DNA from: Actinomycetota bacterium
Lineage (GTDB): Bacteria; Actinomycetota; Actinomycetes; Nanopelagicales; Nanopelagicaceae
Length of the DNA: 10,031 bases
Reading direction: 5' to 3'
NCBI GenBank assembly: GCA_009698975.1
Contig: WLPB01000024.1
Span: forward strand, 1 to 10,031
Position 1 is the first letter of the stretch; each line of letters opens with the position of its first letter. Both the position numbers and the translations under genes were made by a program. Below the pieces are notes generated by a model. The model was not told the origin of the DNA. It saw nothing but the letters and a program-made list of their open reading frames with translations, and did not search any database. Of the stretch, positions 1 to 7,500 are shown piece by piece.

Positions 1-1068
1 CTCTCCATCGGAATTGTCGGCCTTCCCAATGTCGGAAAATCGACCCTCTTTAACGCGCTGACAAAGAACAATGTATTGGCCGCTAACTACCCCTTCGCCA
101 CCATCGAACCCAACATTGGCGTCGTCGGTGTACCCGATGCGCGTTTGGCCCAGCTGGCCACGATCTTCTCATCCGAAAAGCTTCTCCCTGCGGCGCTCTC
201 ATTTGTTGATATCGCTGGCATCGTGAAGGGCGCATCTGAAGGTGCCGGCCTTGGCAATAAGTTCTTGGCAAATATCCGCGAAACCGATGCAATCTGTCAG
301 GTAATCCGCGTCTTTACCGATGGCGATGTTGTCCACGTTGATGGTCGCGTTGATCCGTCCAGTGATATCGAGACCATTAACACCGAACTCGCGCTCGCAG
401 ATTTACAGACAATTGAAAAAGCTATCCCGCGTCTCGAAAAAGAGTCACGCACTGATAAGTCAAAGACAGCTGTATTGGCAGCAGTTAAAGAGGCTGAGGC
501 TCATTTGCAATCAGGTAAGCCCCTTTCGACGTCAAAGGTAGAGCTTGGACTCATTCACGAACTTCACTTGCTCACTGCAAAGCCATTCCTTTATGTATTC
601 AACGTTGATGCTGCAGAACTCGGTGATGCTGAACTTCGCGCGAAGCTATCCGCACTTGTTGCACCTGCGGAGGCAATCTTCCTTGATGCAAAGACTGAGG
701 CAGAACTTGCCGAACTCAGCGATGAAGATGCAATGGAGCTTCTAGAAGCGGTTGGAATGAGCGAACCAGGCCTTGCAACACTAGCCCGCGTTGGCTTTGA
801 CACTCTTGGCTTGCAAACGTATTTAACTGCCGGTCCAAAAGAGGCACGTGCCTGGACAATTCATAAGGGCGATACCGCGCCAATGGCTGCTGGAGTTATT
901 CACACTGATTTTCAAAAGGGATTTATCAAAGCCGAGATTGTTTCATTCGATGATTTGATGGCAGCCGGATCTATGGCTGATGCAAAGTCTGCTGGCAAGG
1001 TGCGTATGGAGGGTAAGGATTACATCATGAATGACGGCGATGTAGTCGAATTCCGCTTTAACGTTTAA
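1..1068 (+). CDS. ychF: YchF, Obg-family ribosome-associated ATPase/GTPase (5' end cut by window)
   Basis: The reading frame is open from the first base to TAA at 1066-1068, giving 355 residues. Members are about 360 aa and begin M-x-L-x-IGIVGLPN, so only about two codons are missing. Residues, counted from the first codon in the window: the P-loop GLPNVGKST is at 7-15. The G3 motif DIAG at 70-73 is followed by Ile where classical GTPases have the catalytic Gln, typical of the hydrophobic-substituted (HAS) class. A charged helical, probably coiled-coil insert covers about 125-175. The C-terminal TGS domain spans about 269-355, with the family hallmarks YLTAGPKEARAWTI, AAGVIHTDFQKGFI and the ending DGDVVEFRFNV. 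YchF/OLA1 proteins hydrolyse ATP in preference to GTP, bind ribosomes and are linked to stress responses. The G4 position reads NVDA (201-204) rather than the NxxE usual for the family. The stop codon overlaps that of the convergent downstream gene. Confidence 0.97.
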   Translation, partial: LSIGIVGLPNVGKSTLFNALTKNNVLAANYPFATIEPNIGVVGVPDARLAQLATIFSSEKLLPAALSFVDIAGIVKGASEGAGLGNKFLANIRETDAICQVIRVFTDGDVVHVDGRVDPSSDIETINTELALADLQTIEKAIPRLEKESRTDKSKTAVLAAVKEAEAHLQSGKPLSTSKVELGLIHELHLLTAKPFLYVFNVDAAELGDAELRAKLSALVAPAEAIFLDAKTEAELAELSDEDAMELLEAVGMSEPGLATLARVGFDTLGLQTYLTAGPKEARAWTIHKGDTAPMAAGVIHTDFQKGFIKAEIVSFDDLMAAGSMADAKSAGKVRMEGKDYIMNDGDVVEFRFNV

Positions 1069-1433
1069 TTGCTTCTGGCTTCGCTGATTTGAATGACGTT
1101 GCCTTCAGGATCAATGCAGTCCAAATATGAAACTTCGCCATAAGTCTTTACTTCTCCGGTGATGCGGATTTCTTGTGAAGCTGTACGCGCTGTTGCAGCT
1201 TCGATGCTAACCACAGTAAAGACAGGCTTAATCGCGACCTCTTCCTGAACCGGCACCAGCGAGCCAGGCTGTACTCGAAATTGCTCGGGCAACAAGTGAA
1301 GCAGCACCGAGTTCCTCTCGTTGCCTACCTCGCAGAACTCTTCGCTCTCATTTTTAATGGGAGCATCAAGCAAGGCTGAGTAGAAGTTAGCTTGTCGATT
1401 GATATCCGAAACCCAAAGAACGATGGTAGTCAT
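1065..1433 (-). CDS. Small VOC/glyoxalase-fold protein, function unknown
   Basis: This 122-residue protein fits a single vicinal-oxygen-chelate module of two beta-alpha-beta-beta-beta halves. The first half opens with MTTIVLWVSDINRQANFY, matching the family pattern (hydrophobic strand, VSD, then FY in the helix). The second half ends with DPEGNVIQISE (residues 108-118), the typical DPxGN-x-IE/Q strand. The usual metal ligand positions are poorly kept: the first strand lacks His/Gln at the expected site, while Glu118 in the last strand is present. It may therefore be a binding or resistance-type VOC protein rather than an active glyoxalase. I chose the ATG at 1433 because the fold starts there and a TATGAT -10 element lies 6 nt upstream. 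The frame stays open 50 codons further upstream, but that stretch is not family-like and runs into the divergent gene. It is convergent with ychF (4-bp overlap) and divergent from the SRPBCC gene. The substrate is unknown. Confidence 0.8.
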   Translation of the reverse strand: MTTIVLWVSDINRQANFYSALLDAPIKNESEEFCEVGNERNSVLLHLLPEQFRVQPGSLVPVQEEVAIKPVFTVVSIEAATARTASQEIRITGEVKTYGEVSYLDCIDPEGNVIQISEARSN

Positions 1434-1439
1434 GGATAA

Positions 1440-1469
1440 ATCATAAATTACGATTGACCCTCTAGCCAA
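1440..1469 (-). promoter_or_regulatory. Predicted leaderless promoter of the VOC gene
   Basis: Read on the minus strand, TTGGCT (1469-1464) is followed after 18 nt by TATGAT (1445-1440). The -10 matches the TAnnnT core. Exactly 6 nt separate it from the ATG at 1433, so the predicted transcription start would be the A of the start codon. No Shine-Dalgarno sequence lies at a useful distance. Leaderless mRNAs of this design are common in actinobacteria. On the plus strand TAAATT (1444-1449) overlaps this element and could be the -10 for the divergent gene, so the two promoters may interfere or be regulated together. Confidence 0.45.
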
Positions 1470-1473
1470 GGAG
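1468..1473 (+). promoter_or_regulatory. Shine-Dalgarno site of the SRPBCC gene
   Basis: AAGGAG sits 7 nt before the ATG at 1481. It is the best ribosome-binding site in the window and fixes that start. It contrasts with the divergent VOC gene, which appears leaderless. Confidence 0.7.
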
Positions 1474-1480
1474 TCATCAA

Positions 1481-1942
1481 ATGCCCAAACTCTATTCAGT
1501 CGAACGTGAATACCCGGTTCCAATTTCAGCGTTGTGGGATGCATGGATGAACCCTGATGCACTCTCTGCTTGGTATAGCCCAACTGATCTCTCTGTTCTT
1601 GCAGGTTCTGTCGTATCTGAAAATAAAATTGGCGGCTGGTGGACTGTAGGTGTTGATGTTACTAAGTACGGATTCAAGGCATATTTTTGGGGCACATACT
1701 CAGAACTTGAACTGAACAAGAAGATAGTCCACTCAATGAATTATTCGCAGGATGCTGAAGAGTTTGCAGCTCGAGTAGTTACTGCCGATGCTCATACAAT
1801 TGAAATTGATTTTGATGACCGCGGTGATTCATCATGGGTTCGTTTTACTCAATTTGGGGAACTTCCAGCTGATCAAGCAGAAGGGGCCAAGACAGGGATG
1901 GAGAGCTACTTCGATAATCTGGGGATCTATATATCTCGCTGA
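1481..1942 (+). CDS. SRPBCC / AHSA1-like (START-fold) domain protein
   Basis: This 153-aa cytosolic protein fills a single helix-grip (Bet v1/START-like) domain of the Activator-of-Hsp90-ATPase-homology type. Features seen: an N-terminal strand YSVEREYPVPISALWDAW (residues 5-22), matching the family 'r.i.ap...vW.aw' opening; a following WYSP at 31-34, where relatives have W.(g/s)P; a Gly-rich turn GGWW at 51-54; the pairing strands YFWGTYSELELNKKIVHS; and a C-terminal helix with GAKTGMESYFDNLG (135-148), equivalent to the usual 'GW...L..L...L'. Such proteins bind hydrophobic ligands in a central cavity, and most bacterial members have no assigned role. It has no signal peptide or membrane segment. 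The start is set by AAGGAG at 1468-1473. It is transcribed divergently from the VOC gene. VOC and AHSA1 domain genes often occur near each other in actinobacteria, usually with an ArsR-type regulator, but none is visible here. The ligand is unknown. Confidence 0.83.
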   Translation: MPKLYSVEREYPVPISALWDAWMNPDALSAWYSPTDLSVLAGSVVSENKIGGWWTVGVDVTKYGFKAYFWGTYSELELNKKIVHSMNYSQDAEEFAARVVTADAHTIEIDFDDRGDSSWVRFTQFGELPADQAEGAKTGMESYFDNLGIYISR

Positions 1943-1955
1943 TATCGACTGATTT

Positions 1956-2024
1956 ATGAGTGAATTCAATGAGATTGAGCTCCTCGCTGCGCTGATAGAC
2001 TGGGCGCCTGCACTTCGCACGTAA
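1956..2024 (+). CDS. Possible 22-codon mini-ORF upstream of typA
   Basis: An ATG-to-TAA frame of 22 codons (beginning MSEFNEIELL, ending WAPALRT) lies between the SRPBCC gene and typA. There is no Shine-Dalgarno motif before it and no clean TAnnnT element at leaderless distance. Its stop codon falls in the hairpin at 2010-2028. It could be a leader peptide, a remnant, or chance. An open frame this short is expected by chance fairly often, so I include it only because of its position. Confidence 0.15.
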   Translation: MSEFNEIELLAALIDWAPALRT

Positions 2025-2028
2025 GTGC
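2010..2028 (+). terminator. Short hairpin between the SRPBCC gene and typA (weak terminator or leader structure)
   Basis: GCACTT (2010-2015) and AAGTGC (2023-2028) form a perfect 6-bp stem with a 7-nt loop. It is followed by CCTTATTTAT, which is T-rich but not a clean T-run. It could terminate the SRPBCC transcript or act as a 5' leader structure of typA. A possible -10 (TAGACT, 1996-2001) just upstream would place the hairpin at the very 5' end of a typA mRNA. Nothing else is recognised in this 110-bp gap (1943-2052). Confidence 0.3.
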
Positions 2029-2038
2029 CCTTATTTAT

Positions 2039-2042
2039 GGAG
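2039..2042 (+). promoter_or_regulatory. Shine-Dalgarno site of typA
   Basis: GGAG lies 10 nt before the ATG at 2053, a slightly long but workable spacing. It supports the chosen typA start. An ATG at 2037 overlaps it but is out of frame with typA. Confidence 0.55.
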
Positions 2043-2052
2043 TTTCTCTTCA

Positions 2053-3948
2053 ATGGCAAAGACCCAAGCACACCTTAAAGACCTGCCTGTAAAGACCCGC
2101 GACAGCATCCGTAACGTCGCGATCATCGCCCACGTTGACCATGGAAAGACAACCTTGGTTGATGCGATGTTGTGGCAGTCAGGTGCTTTTGCTGCTTACA
2201 AGAAGCAGGACGAGGGTCAAGACCGCATGATGGACTCGATGGACCTCGAGCGCGAAAAGGGAATTACCATCCTTGCCAAGAACACCGCTGTTCGCCGTGG
2301 CGATCAGATTATTAACATTATTGATACACCAGGTCACGCCGACTTCGGTGGCGAGGTAGAGCGCGGACTCGAGATGGTTGACGGCGTTATTTTGCTCGTT
2401 GATGCATCAGAAGGACCGCTGCCACAGACTCGTTTCGTACTACGCAAAGCACTTCAGAAGAATCTGCCAGTTATTTTGCTCATCAACAAAGTTGACCGCC
2501 CTGACTCGCGTATTGCAGAAGTTGTTGATGAAGCTTACGAACTCTTCTTAGATCTCGACGCAAGCGAAGAGCAGATTGATTTCCCTATTGTCTATGCATC
2601 TGCAAAAAATGGCCGTGCATCAATGACCCGTCCAGCAGATGGTGGATTGCCAGAGGAAGAGAACCTTGATGTCTTGTTCCAGGTTATCAACGACACTGTT
2701 CCGGCACCTGTGTATCACGAAGGTGCACCGCTACAAGCACACGTCACAAACCTTGACTCTTCACCATTCCTTGGTCGCCTCGCCCTCCTTCGTGTTCACG
2801 AAGGAACAATTAAAAAAGGCCAGAGCGTCATGTGGATGAAGACAGATGGCACACAAGAGCGAGTAAAGATTTCTGAGCTCTTGATTACCGAAGCGCTAGA
2901 ACGTGTACCTGCACTCGAAGCTGGACCTGGTGACATTGTTGCTATTGCAGGTATCGAAACAATTACATTAGGTGAGACTCTTGCAGATCTCGAGAACCCA
3001 CATGCACTTCCATTGATCAAGGTTGATGAGCCATCAATCTCGATGACAATTGGTATCAACACCTCTCCACTCGCTGGAAAGTCAGGCAAGTTGCTGACCG
3101 CTCGCCAGGTCAAGGATCGCCTTGATAAGGAGCTCGTTGGTAACGTTTCGCTTCGAATTCTCAATACTGAGCGCCCAGATGCATGGGAAGTTCAGGGTCG
3201 CGGCGAGCTACAGCTCGCTGTTCTCGTTGAAATCATGAAGCGCGAAGGTTTCGAACTTACTGTTGGTAAGCCACAGGTTGTGACAAAGACAATCGACGGC
3301 AAGTTACACGAGCCAATGGAGCGTTTAACTATTGATGCACCTGAGGATTACCTCGGTGTTCTCACACAATTGATGGCACTTCGCAAGGGTCGCATGGAAC
3401 AAATGGTTAACCATGGCACCGGTTGGATTCGCCTCGAGTACAAGGTTCCATCACGTGGTCTTATTGGTTTCCGTACCGAGTTCTTAACAGAAACTCGCGG
3501 AACAGGTTTACTTCACCACGTATTTGATTCATACGAGCCATGGTTCGGAGAACTTCGCACACGTGGAACAGGTTCACTTGTTTCAGATCGCATGGGTGTG
3601 GTTACTTCATACGCGCTTACAGGTGTTCAAGAGCGCGGATCAATCTTCGTCGAACCAGGCGATGAGGTTTACGAGGGCATGGTTATCGGCGAGAACTCAC
3701 GTTCTGATGATATGGATGTTAACTGTGTTCGTGAGAAGCAGCTGACCAATATGCGTGCTTCAGGTACAGATAACTCTGAGAAGTTGATTCCACCTAAGAA
3801 GCTCAATATGGAAGGTGCTCTCGAATTCTGTCGCGAAGACGAGTGCGTAGAAGTAACACCTGCAGTTGTTCGTATCCGCAAGGTTGTTCTTGATGGTTCA
3901 GAACGTGCTCGTGCTACATCACGCGCAAAGAAGAGCAACCAGTCTTAA
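2053..3948 (+). CDS. typA: TypA/BipA ribosome-associated translational GTPase
   Basis: This 631-aa cytosolic GTPase is of the usual family length (about 600-640). All G motifs are intact: G1 AHVDHGKTT at 26-34, G2 within EREKGITI at 66-73 (Thr72), G3 DTPGH at 91-95, G4 NKVD at 145-148, and G5 SAK at 183-185. After the G domain come a beta-barrel domain II (about 215-315), an EF-G-like domain III (about 325-400), a domain V-like module with [12 protein letters not shown] (466-477), and the BipA-specific C-terminal domain (about 490-615). The tail is basic ([10 protein letters not shown]). BipA binds the 70S ribosome near the A site and supports 50S assembly and growth under cold or other stress. 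The family assignment is unambiguous. The ATG at 2053 has GGAG upstream and places the P-loop at the expected distance from the N terminus. A CopC-like gene follows after 7 bp, suggesting co-transcription. Confidence 0.98.
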   Translation: MAKTQAHLKDLPVKTRDSIRNVAIIAHVDHGKTTLVDAMLWQSGAFAAYKKQDEGQDRMMDSMDLEREKGITILAKNTAVRRGDQIINIIDTPGHADFGGEVERGLEMVDGVILLVDASEGPLPQTRFVLRKALQKNLPVILLINKVDRPDSRIAEVVDEAYELFLDLDASEEQIDFPIVYASAKNGRASMTRPADGGLPEEENLDVLFQVINDTVPAPVYHEGAPLQAHVTNLDSSPFLGRLALLRVHEGTIKKGQSVMWMKTDGTQERVKISELLITEALERVPALEAGPGDIVAIAGIETITLGETLADLENPHALPLIKVDEPSISMTIGINTSPLAGKSGKLLTARQVKDRLDKELVGNVSLRILNTERPDAWEVQGRGELQLAVLVEIMKREGFELTVGKPQVVTKTIDGKLHEPMERLTIDAPEDYLGVLTQLMALRKGRMEQMVNHGTGWIRLEYKVPSRGLIGFRTEFLTETRGTGLLHHVFDSYEPWFGELRTRGTGSLVSDRMGVVTSYALTGVQERGSIFVEPGDEVYEGMVIGENSRSDDMDVNCVREKQLTNMRASGTDNSEKLIPPKKLNMEGALEFCREDECVEVTPAVVRIRKVVLDGSERARATSRAKKSNQS

Positions 3949-3955
3949 TCTGCAG

Positions 3956-4480
3956 ATGAAGAAGTTCGCAGTACTTCTAGCGGCGCTATTAATGGTGCCG
4001 GTTTATGCGAACGCTCATGCAGGTGTAGTGGCAACTAGTCCTTCAACTAATCAAGTTGTGACAGTTATGCCGAGCGAAATCTCGGTCACATTCTCGGAAG
4101 AACTTTTGGTGATCTCTGATAAGGAAATCAACACTCTTACCGTTACTGCCCCGGATGGCTCTCTTCTGAAGAATCTAAAGAGCCGAGTTGAAGGCCCTAC
4201 TCTTATTGCCGCGGTTCCAGCTCTTGATCCAGCCCCAGATTCAGCTCTTGATAATGAATATCCTTCTGGTCTATACACCGTTGATTATCGAGTCGTATCA
4301 GCAGATGGCCACGAAGTAACCGATTCATATACCTTTTCACTCAATGCACCGATGCTTCTCGCCACCGAGAGCCCCGCTAATGAGGGCGGGAATGGAGTCC
4401 TTCCTCTGCCGATCCTTATTGCAATCCTCACAGTGCTCGTAGCAGGTGGGTTACTTCTTATTCGCCTTCGCAAGAGGTGA
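3956..4480 (+). CDS. CopC-like copper-binding protein with signal peptide and C-terminal membrane anchor
   Basis: This 174-aa exported protein has a signal peptide at residues 1-20 (MKKF, hydrophobic core, ending YANA). Predicted cleavage after Ala20 would leave His21 as the mature N terminus, as in CopC, where that His helps bind Cu(II). The beta-sandwich domain (about 21-130) starts HAGVVATSPSTNQVV and ends YRVVSADGHEVTDSYTFSL. Asp117 and His119 in the DGH motif match the other CopC copper ligands. No Met-rich Cu(I) site is evident. A linker is followed by one transmembrane helix (about 149-169) and a basic end, LRKR, so the domain is probably tethered outside the membrane. I chose the ATG at 3956 rather than an upstream in-frame codon inside typA because it begins a clean signal peptide. 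No Shine-Dalgarno is seen, and translation may be coupled to typA. No copD or copper regulator is adjacent. Copper binding is inferred from the ligands. Confidence 0.86.
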   Translation: MKKFAVLLAALLMVPVYANAHAGVVATSPSTNQVVTVMPSEISVTFSEELLVISDKEINTLTVTAPDGSLLKNLKSRVEGPTLIAAVPALDPAPDSALDNEYPSGLYTVDYRVVSADGHEVTDSYTFSLNAPMLLATESPANEGGNGVLPLPILIAILTVLVAGGLLLIRLRKR

Positions 4481-4489
4481 GCTGCCCTC

Positions 4490-4517
4490 GAATTGTCACC
4501 CGTATAGGGTTGAATTC
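4490..4517 (+). promoter_or_regulatory. Inverted repeat with possible -10 element just upstream of adnA
   Basis: GAATT (4490-4494) and ACCC (4498-4501) are mirrored by GGGT (4507-4510) and AATTC (4513-4517), giving 9 paired bases in two blocks around a GTATA loop. TAGGGT (4505-4510) fits the TAnnnT -10 pattern and would start transcription about 5 nt before the GTG at 4523, giving a near-leaderless mRNA. The repeat could be a copC terminator, although its downstream T content is low, or an operator overlapping the promoter. It could also be chance, because the arms are short. Confidence 0.28.
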
Positions 4518-4522
4518 GTTCT

Positions 4523-7500
4523 GTGAGTAAACCAACGGCGCACCAATCTCTTCGCCTCGTGGCTAACCCGATTATTCGCCCTACTTATACTTTTGATGAG
4601 CAGCAACAAGCTGCAATAGCTCATCGCGGATCACCGCTTCTCGTATTCGGTGCAACCGGTACTGGCAAAACAACAACACTGATCGAAGCAGCAATTGATC
4701 GAATCAAAACCGGCTCCGACCCTGAATCTATTTTGATTCTCGCCTTTGGTCGCGAACGGGCCTCTGAAATTCGCGATGCAATAGTTATCGCCTCCAACGG
4801 CACTGTACAAGAACCTGTAGCCCGAACATTCCATGCCTTTGCATTTTCAATTCTTTCAATGCGGAGTGGTGACACTTTTCGCGAAACTGTTTTGATTTCA
4901 GGCGCCGAACAAGAATCATTTATCGCCTCTCTGCTGCGTGGAAATATCGATGATGGCGTTGATTGGTGGCCAGCAGATCTTCGAGCCACTAACAATCCGG
5001 CCGATGAGATCACCAGCCAGATGATGGGTGAACCATTGCTGACACAAGGCTTTGTCCGCGAACTCCGTGACTTAATGATGCGCGCAACCGAACGTGGTCT
5101 TACACCTAATGAATTAGCAGGTATGGGGCAGCGATTACAAGAACGCTATTGGCCAGCGGTCGCAAAGTTCTGGGATTCATATCTTAATATCTCTGCAACA
5201 TCAGATACTGGTGCAGCTGATTCGAAGATGCGTATTGACCCAGCTGAGATTATCAATGCAGCTATTGCTCATCTCAAGAGCAATCCTGATTTGCTAGCCA
5301 CACTCCGCCAGCGCTTTAGAACAATCATGGTCGACGAATTCCACGAGAGCGATCCTGCTCAGCGGCGATTACTCGAACTTTTGCACTGTGAAGATATGGT
5401 GATAATCCTCGATCCTGCCTGCGCAGTTGGGAGATTCCGTGGATCTGACCCCGATGGATCTATCGAATATTGCGTCAGAGTCTTCGGAGATGGCGCGAAG
5501 AAAATTACCCTGACGACTAACCATCGTGGTAACCCTAACAAGTATGTAGTGCAGCTCTCCTCCGAAAACGAGGAAGCCCAATACATTGCTTATCAATGTA
5601 AGCGCGCACATTTGATCGAAGGAATTGCATATTCAGATATGGCAATCATTCTTCGCTCACATAACACCACTGCAACAGCTATTCGTCGAGCGCTAGGCCA
5701 ATCTGCAATTCCGGTTGCCGGTGATCGGGAAGCGCTCTCCTCCAACGCCGCCCTTGCGCCATTTCTTTTACTCGCTCGAATTGCAGCAGGTAGCGAGAGG
5801 CTCACACTAGATGTTGCCGAACGTTTACTCACTGCAGAATTTGGTGGGGCTTCAACAATTTCCATGCGTCGCATTCGCACTGCACTGCTCAAAGCGCGCG
5901 ATGAAAGCGTTGACACTCGTTCTGGTTCACAGATGATTCAGGACGCCATTGATAAGGGAGAAATTCCTCAGAACGAAAATTTCGAGAGTGGCACTGAACT
6001 TCTTCGGGTACACCAACTTCTTTTGGCAGCTCGAACAGCGCTGCGAAAGAAGAACGCCACCATCCACGATTTACTCTGGGCAATCTGGTCAAACGCTGAA
6101 AATAGCGACGGCATAAAGATTGCAGATGTATGGCAGGCAGCCGCTTTACGCGGAGGGTCACGTGGAGCCGCCGCCGATAGAGATCTCGATGCGATGGTTG
6201 CGCTCTTTGACTCGGCAGCACGTCATATTGATCGCATGCCAGGTGCGCATCCAAGAAGTTTCTTATCTGAAATTGCCCAAGAAAGCATTGTCACTGACCT
6301 TATTACTGCAAAAGGTATTCGCCCTGATGTCGTCAATTTACTGACTGTTCATTCGGTAAAGGGACTTCAATATAAGCGAGTCTTTGTCGCTGGAGTTCAA
6401 GAAGGAATCTGGCCAAACCTCAAAGAGCGAAGCACTCTGTTAGGTGCGGAGCGATTGGTAGAACGAGAACGACATGGCGAGGAACAATCTGTCGCAGCTT
6501 TAACAAAGATGACAGCAGATTCACTGTCAGAAGATGAAAAACGTCTCTTTCATGTGGCCACGACTCGTGCCACGCAAGAGCTACATCTGAGCGCAATCAG
6601 CCGTGAAGAGGATTCTCCTTCTCAATACTTCCTCGATGCCACTGATGATCCCAATTACACGCACCGGACATTCGATGATGTCAGACCATTGACGGCAAGT
6701 GCGTTGGTGGCATCTCTACGCAGATCGCTATCGACTTCCCAAGCAGATCAGGCAGCAGCGCTACTTTCAACGCTTGCTCAAGCAGATATTGCTATTGCAG
6801 ATCCACACCAATGGCTGGGATCACAGACCTCTACAACTGATTCCTTGCTCTTTCATGAAGATGAATTAGTTCCGATATCACCATCTGCCGCCGAATCCTT
6901 TGAACAATGCGGCCTTAAGTGGTTACTCGAGCGCAATGGTGGCAGCAATGGTGACTCTGTCGCGCAATTGCTCGGCTCGGTTATCCACGAATATGCGCGG
7001 CTCAAGGTTGAGGGTGCTGATATGAGCGATGAAGCGTTGCAACAATCACTCAACGATGCCTGGCCGCTCATTAGTGAATCATCGGGGTGGATTAGCAAAA
7101 CCCAACTCGCGCGCGCCTCAAAGATGCTTGAAAGATTTGCGCAATATCACCGTGAGAATCCAAATGTAGTTGAAGGCGTCGAATTAGAGTTCAACTTCAC
7201 GGTAGGACGCGCAAAAGTTCGAGGGAGCGTTGATCGTCTTGAAGTTGATAGTGACGGTAAGTACTTTGTCGTTGACTTTAAAACTGGTGAAGCAACTGGA
7301 TATAAAGAAGCACGGGAGAATATTCAACTTGCGTGTTATCAGATGGCGGTGATTCTCAACGCCTTCAATAAGAAGTTCGATAATCCCGAAGTTTCCGGAT
7401 CGCACCTTGTCTTCTTAGGTCATGGGACTAAGGAGATTGCTACTCGCGAGCGTGCCCCAATTATTATCGAAGATATTTCAGCGCACCTTGAATCAGTGGC

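Noticed and set aside
1434..1583. N-terminal extension of the VOC protein by 50 codons (start at 1583)
   Set aside because: The extension does not resemble the VOC fold, lies antisense over the start of the SRPBCC gene, and the ATG at 1433 has a well-placed -10 element.
2796..3164. 122-codon antisense open frame within typA
   Set aside because: It is a shadow of strong typA codon use. It has no family-like pattern, no ribosome-binding site, and sits in a fully conserved gene.
3866..3955. Upstream start for the CopC-like protein inside typA
   Set aside because: It would add 30 residues before a clean signal peptide and overlap the conserved typA end. The ATG at 3956 gives a standard signal sequence.
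3948..3957. Perfect 10-bp palindrome ATCTGCAGAT across the typA stop and copC start
   Set aside because: It is short, contains a common 6-bp palindromic core, and is constrained by the stop and start codons. Nothing else suggests a binding site.
4481..4522. LexA/SOS box upstream of adnA
   Set aside because: No TCGAA-type actinobacterial or CTG-N10-CAG type LexA box is present. The inverted repeat there has different arms and spacing.
4621..5013. 130-codon antisense open frame over the adnA Walker A region
   Set aside because: It mirrors conserved helicase codons and has no recognisable domain or start signal.
5889..6254. 121-codon antisense open frame within adnA
   Set aside because: Its composition looks like random translation of the opposite strand, and it lies inside an intact adnA frame.
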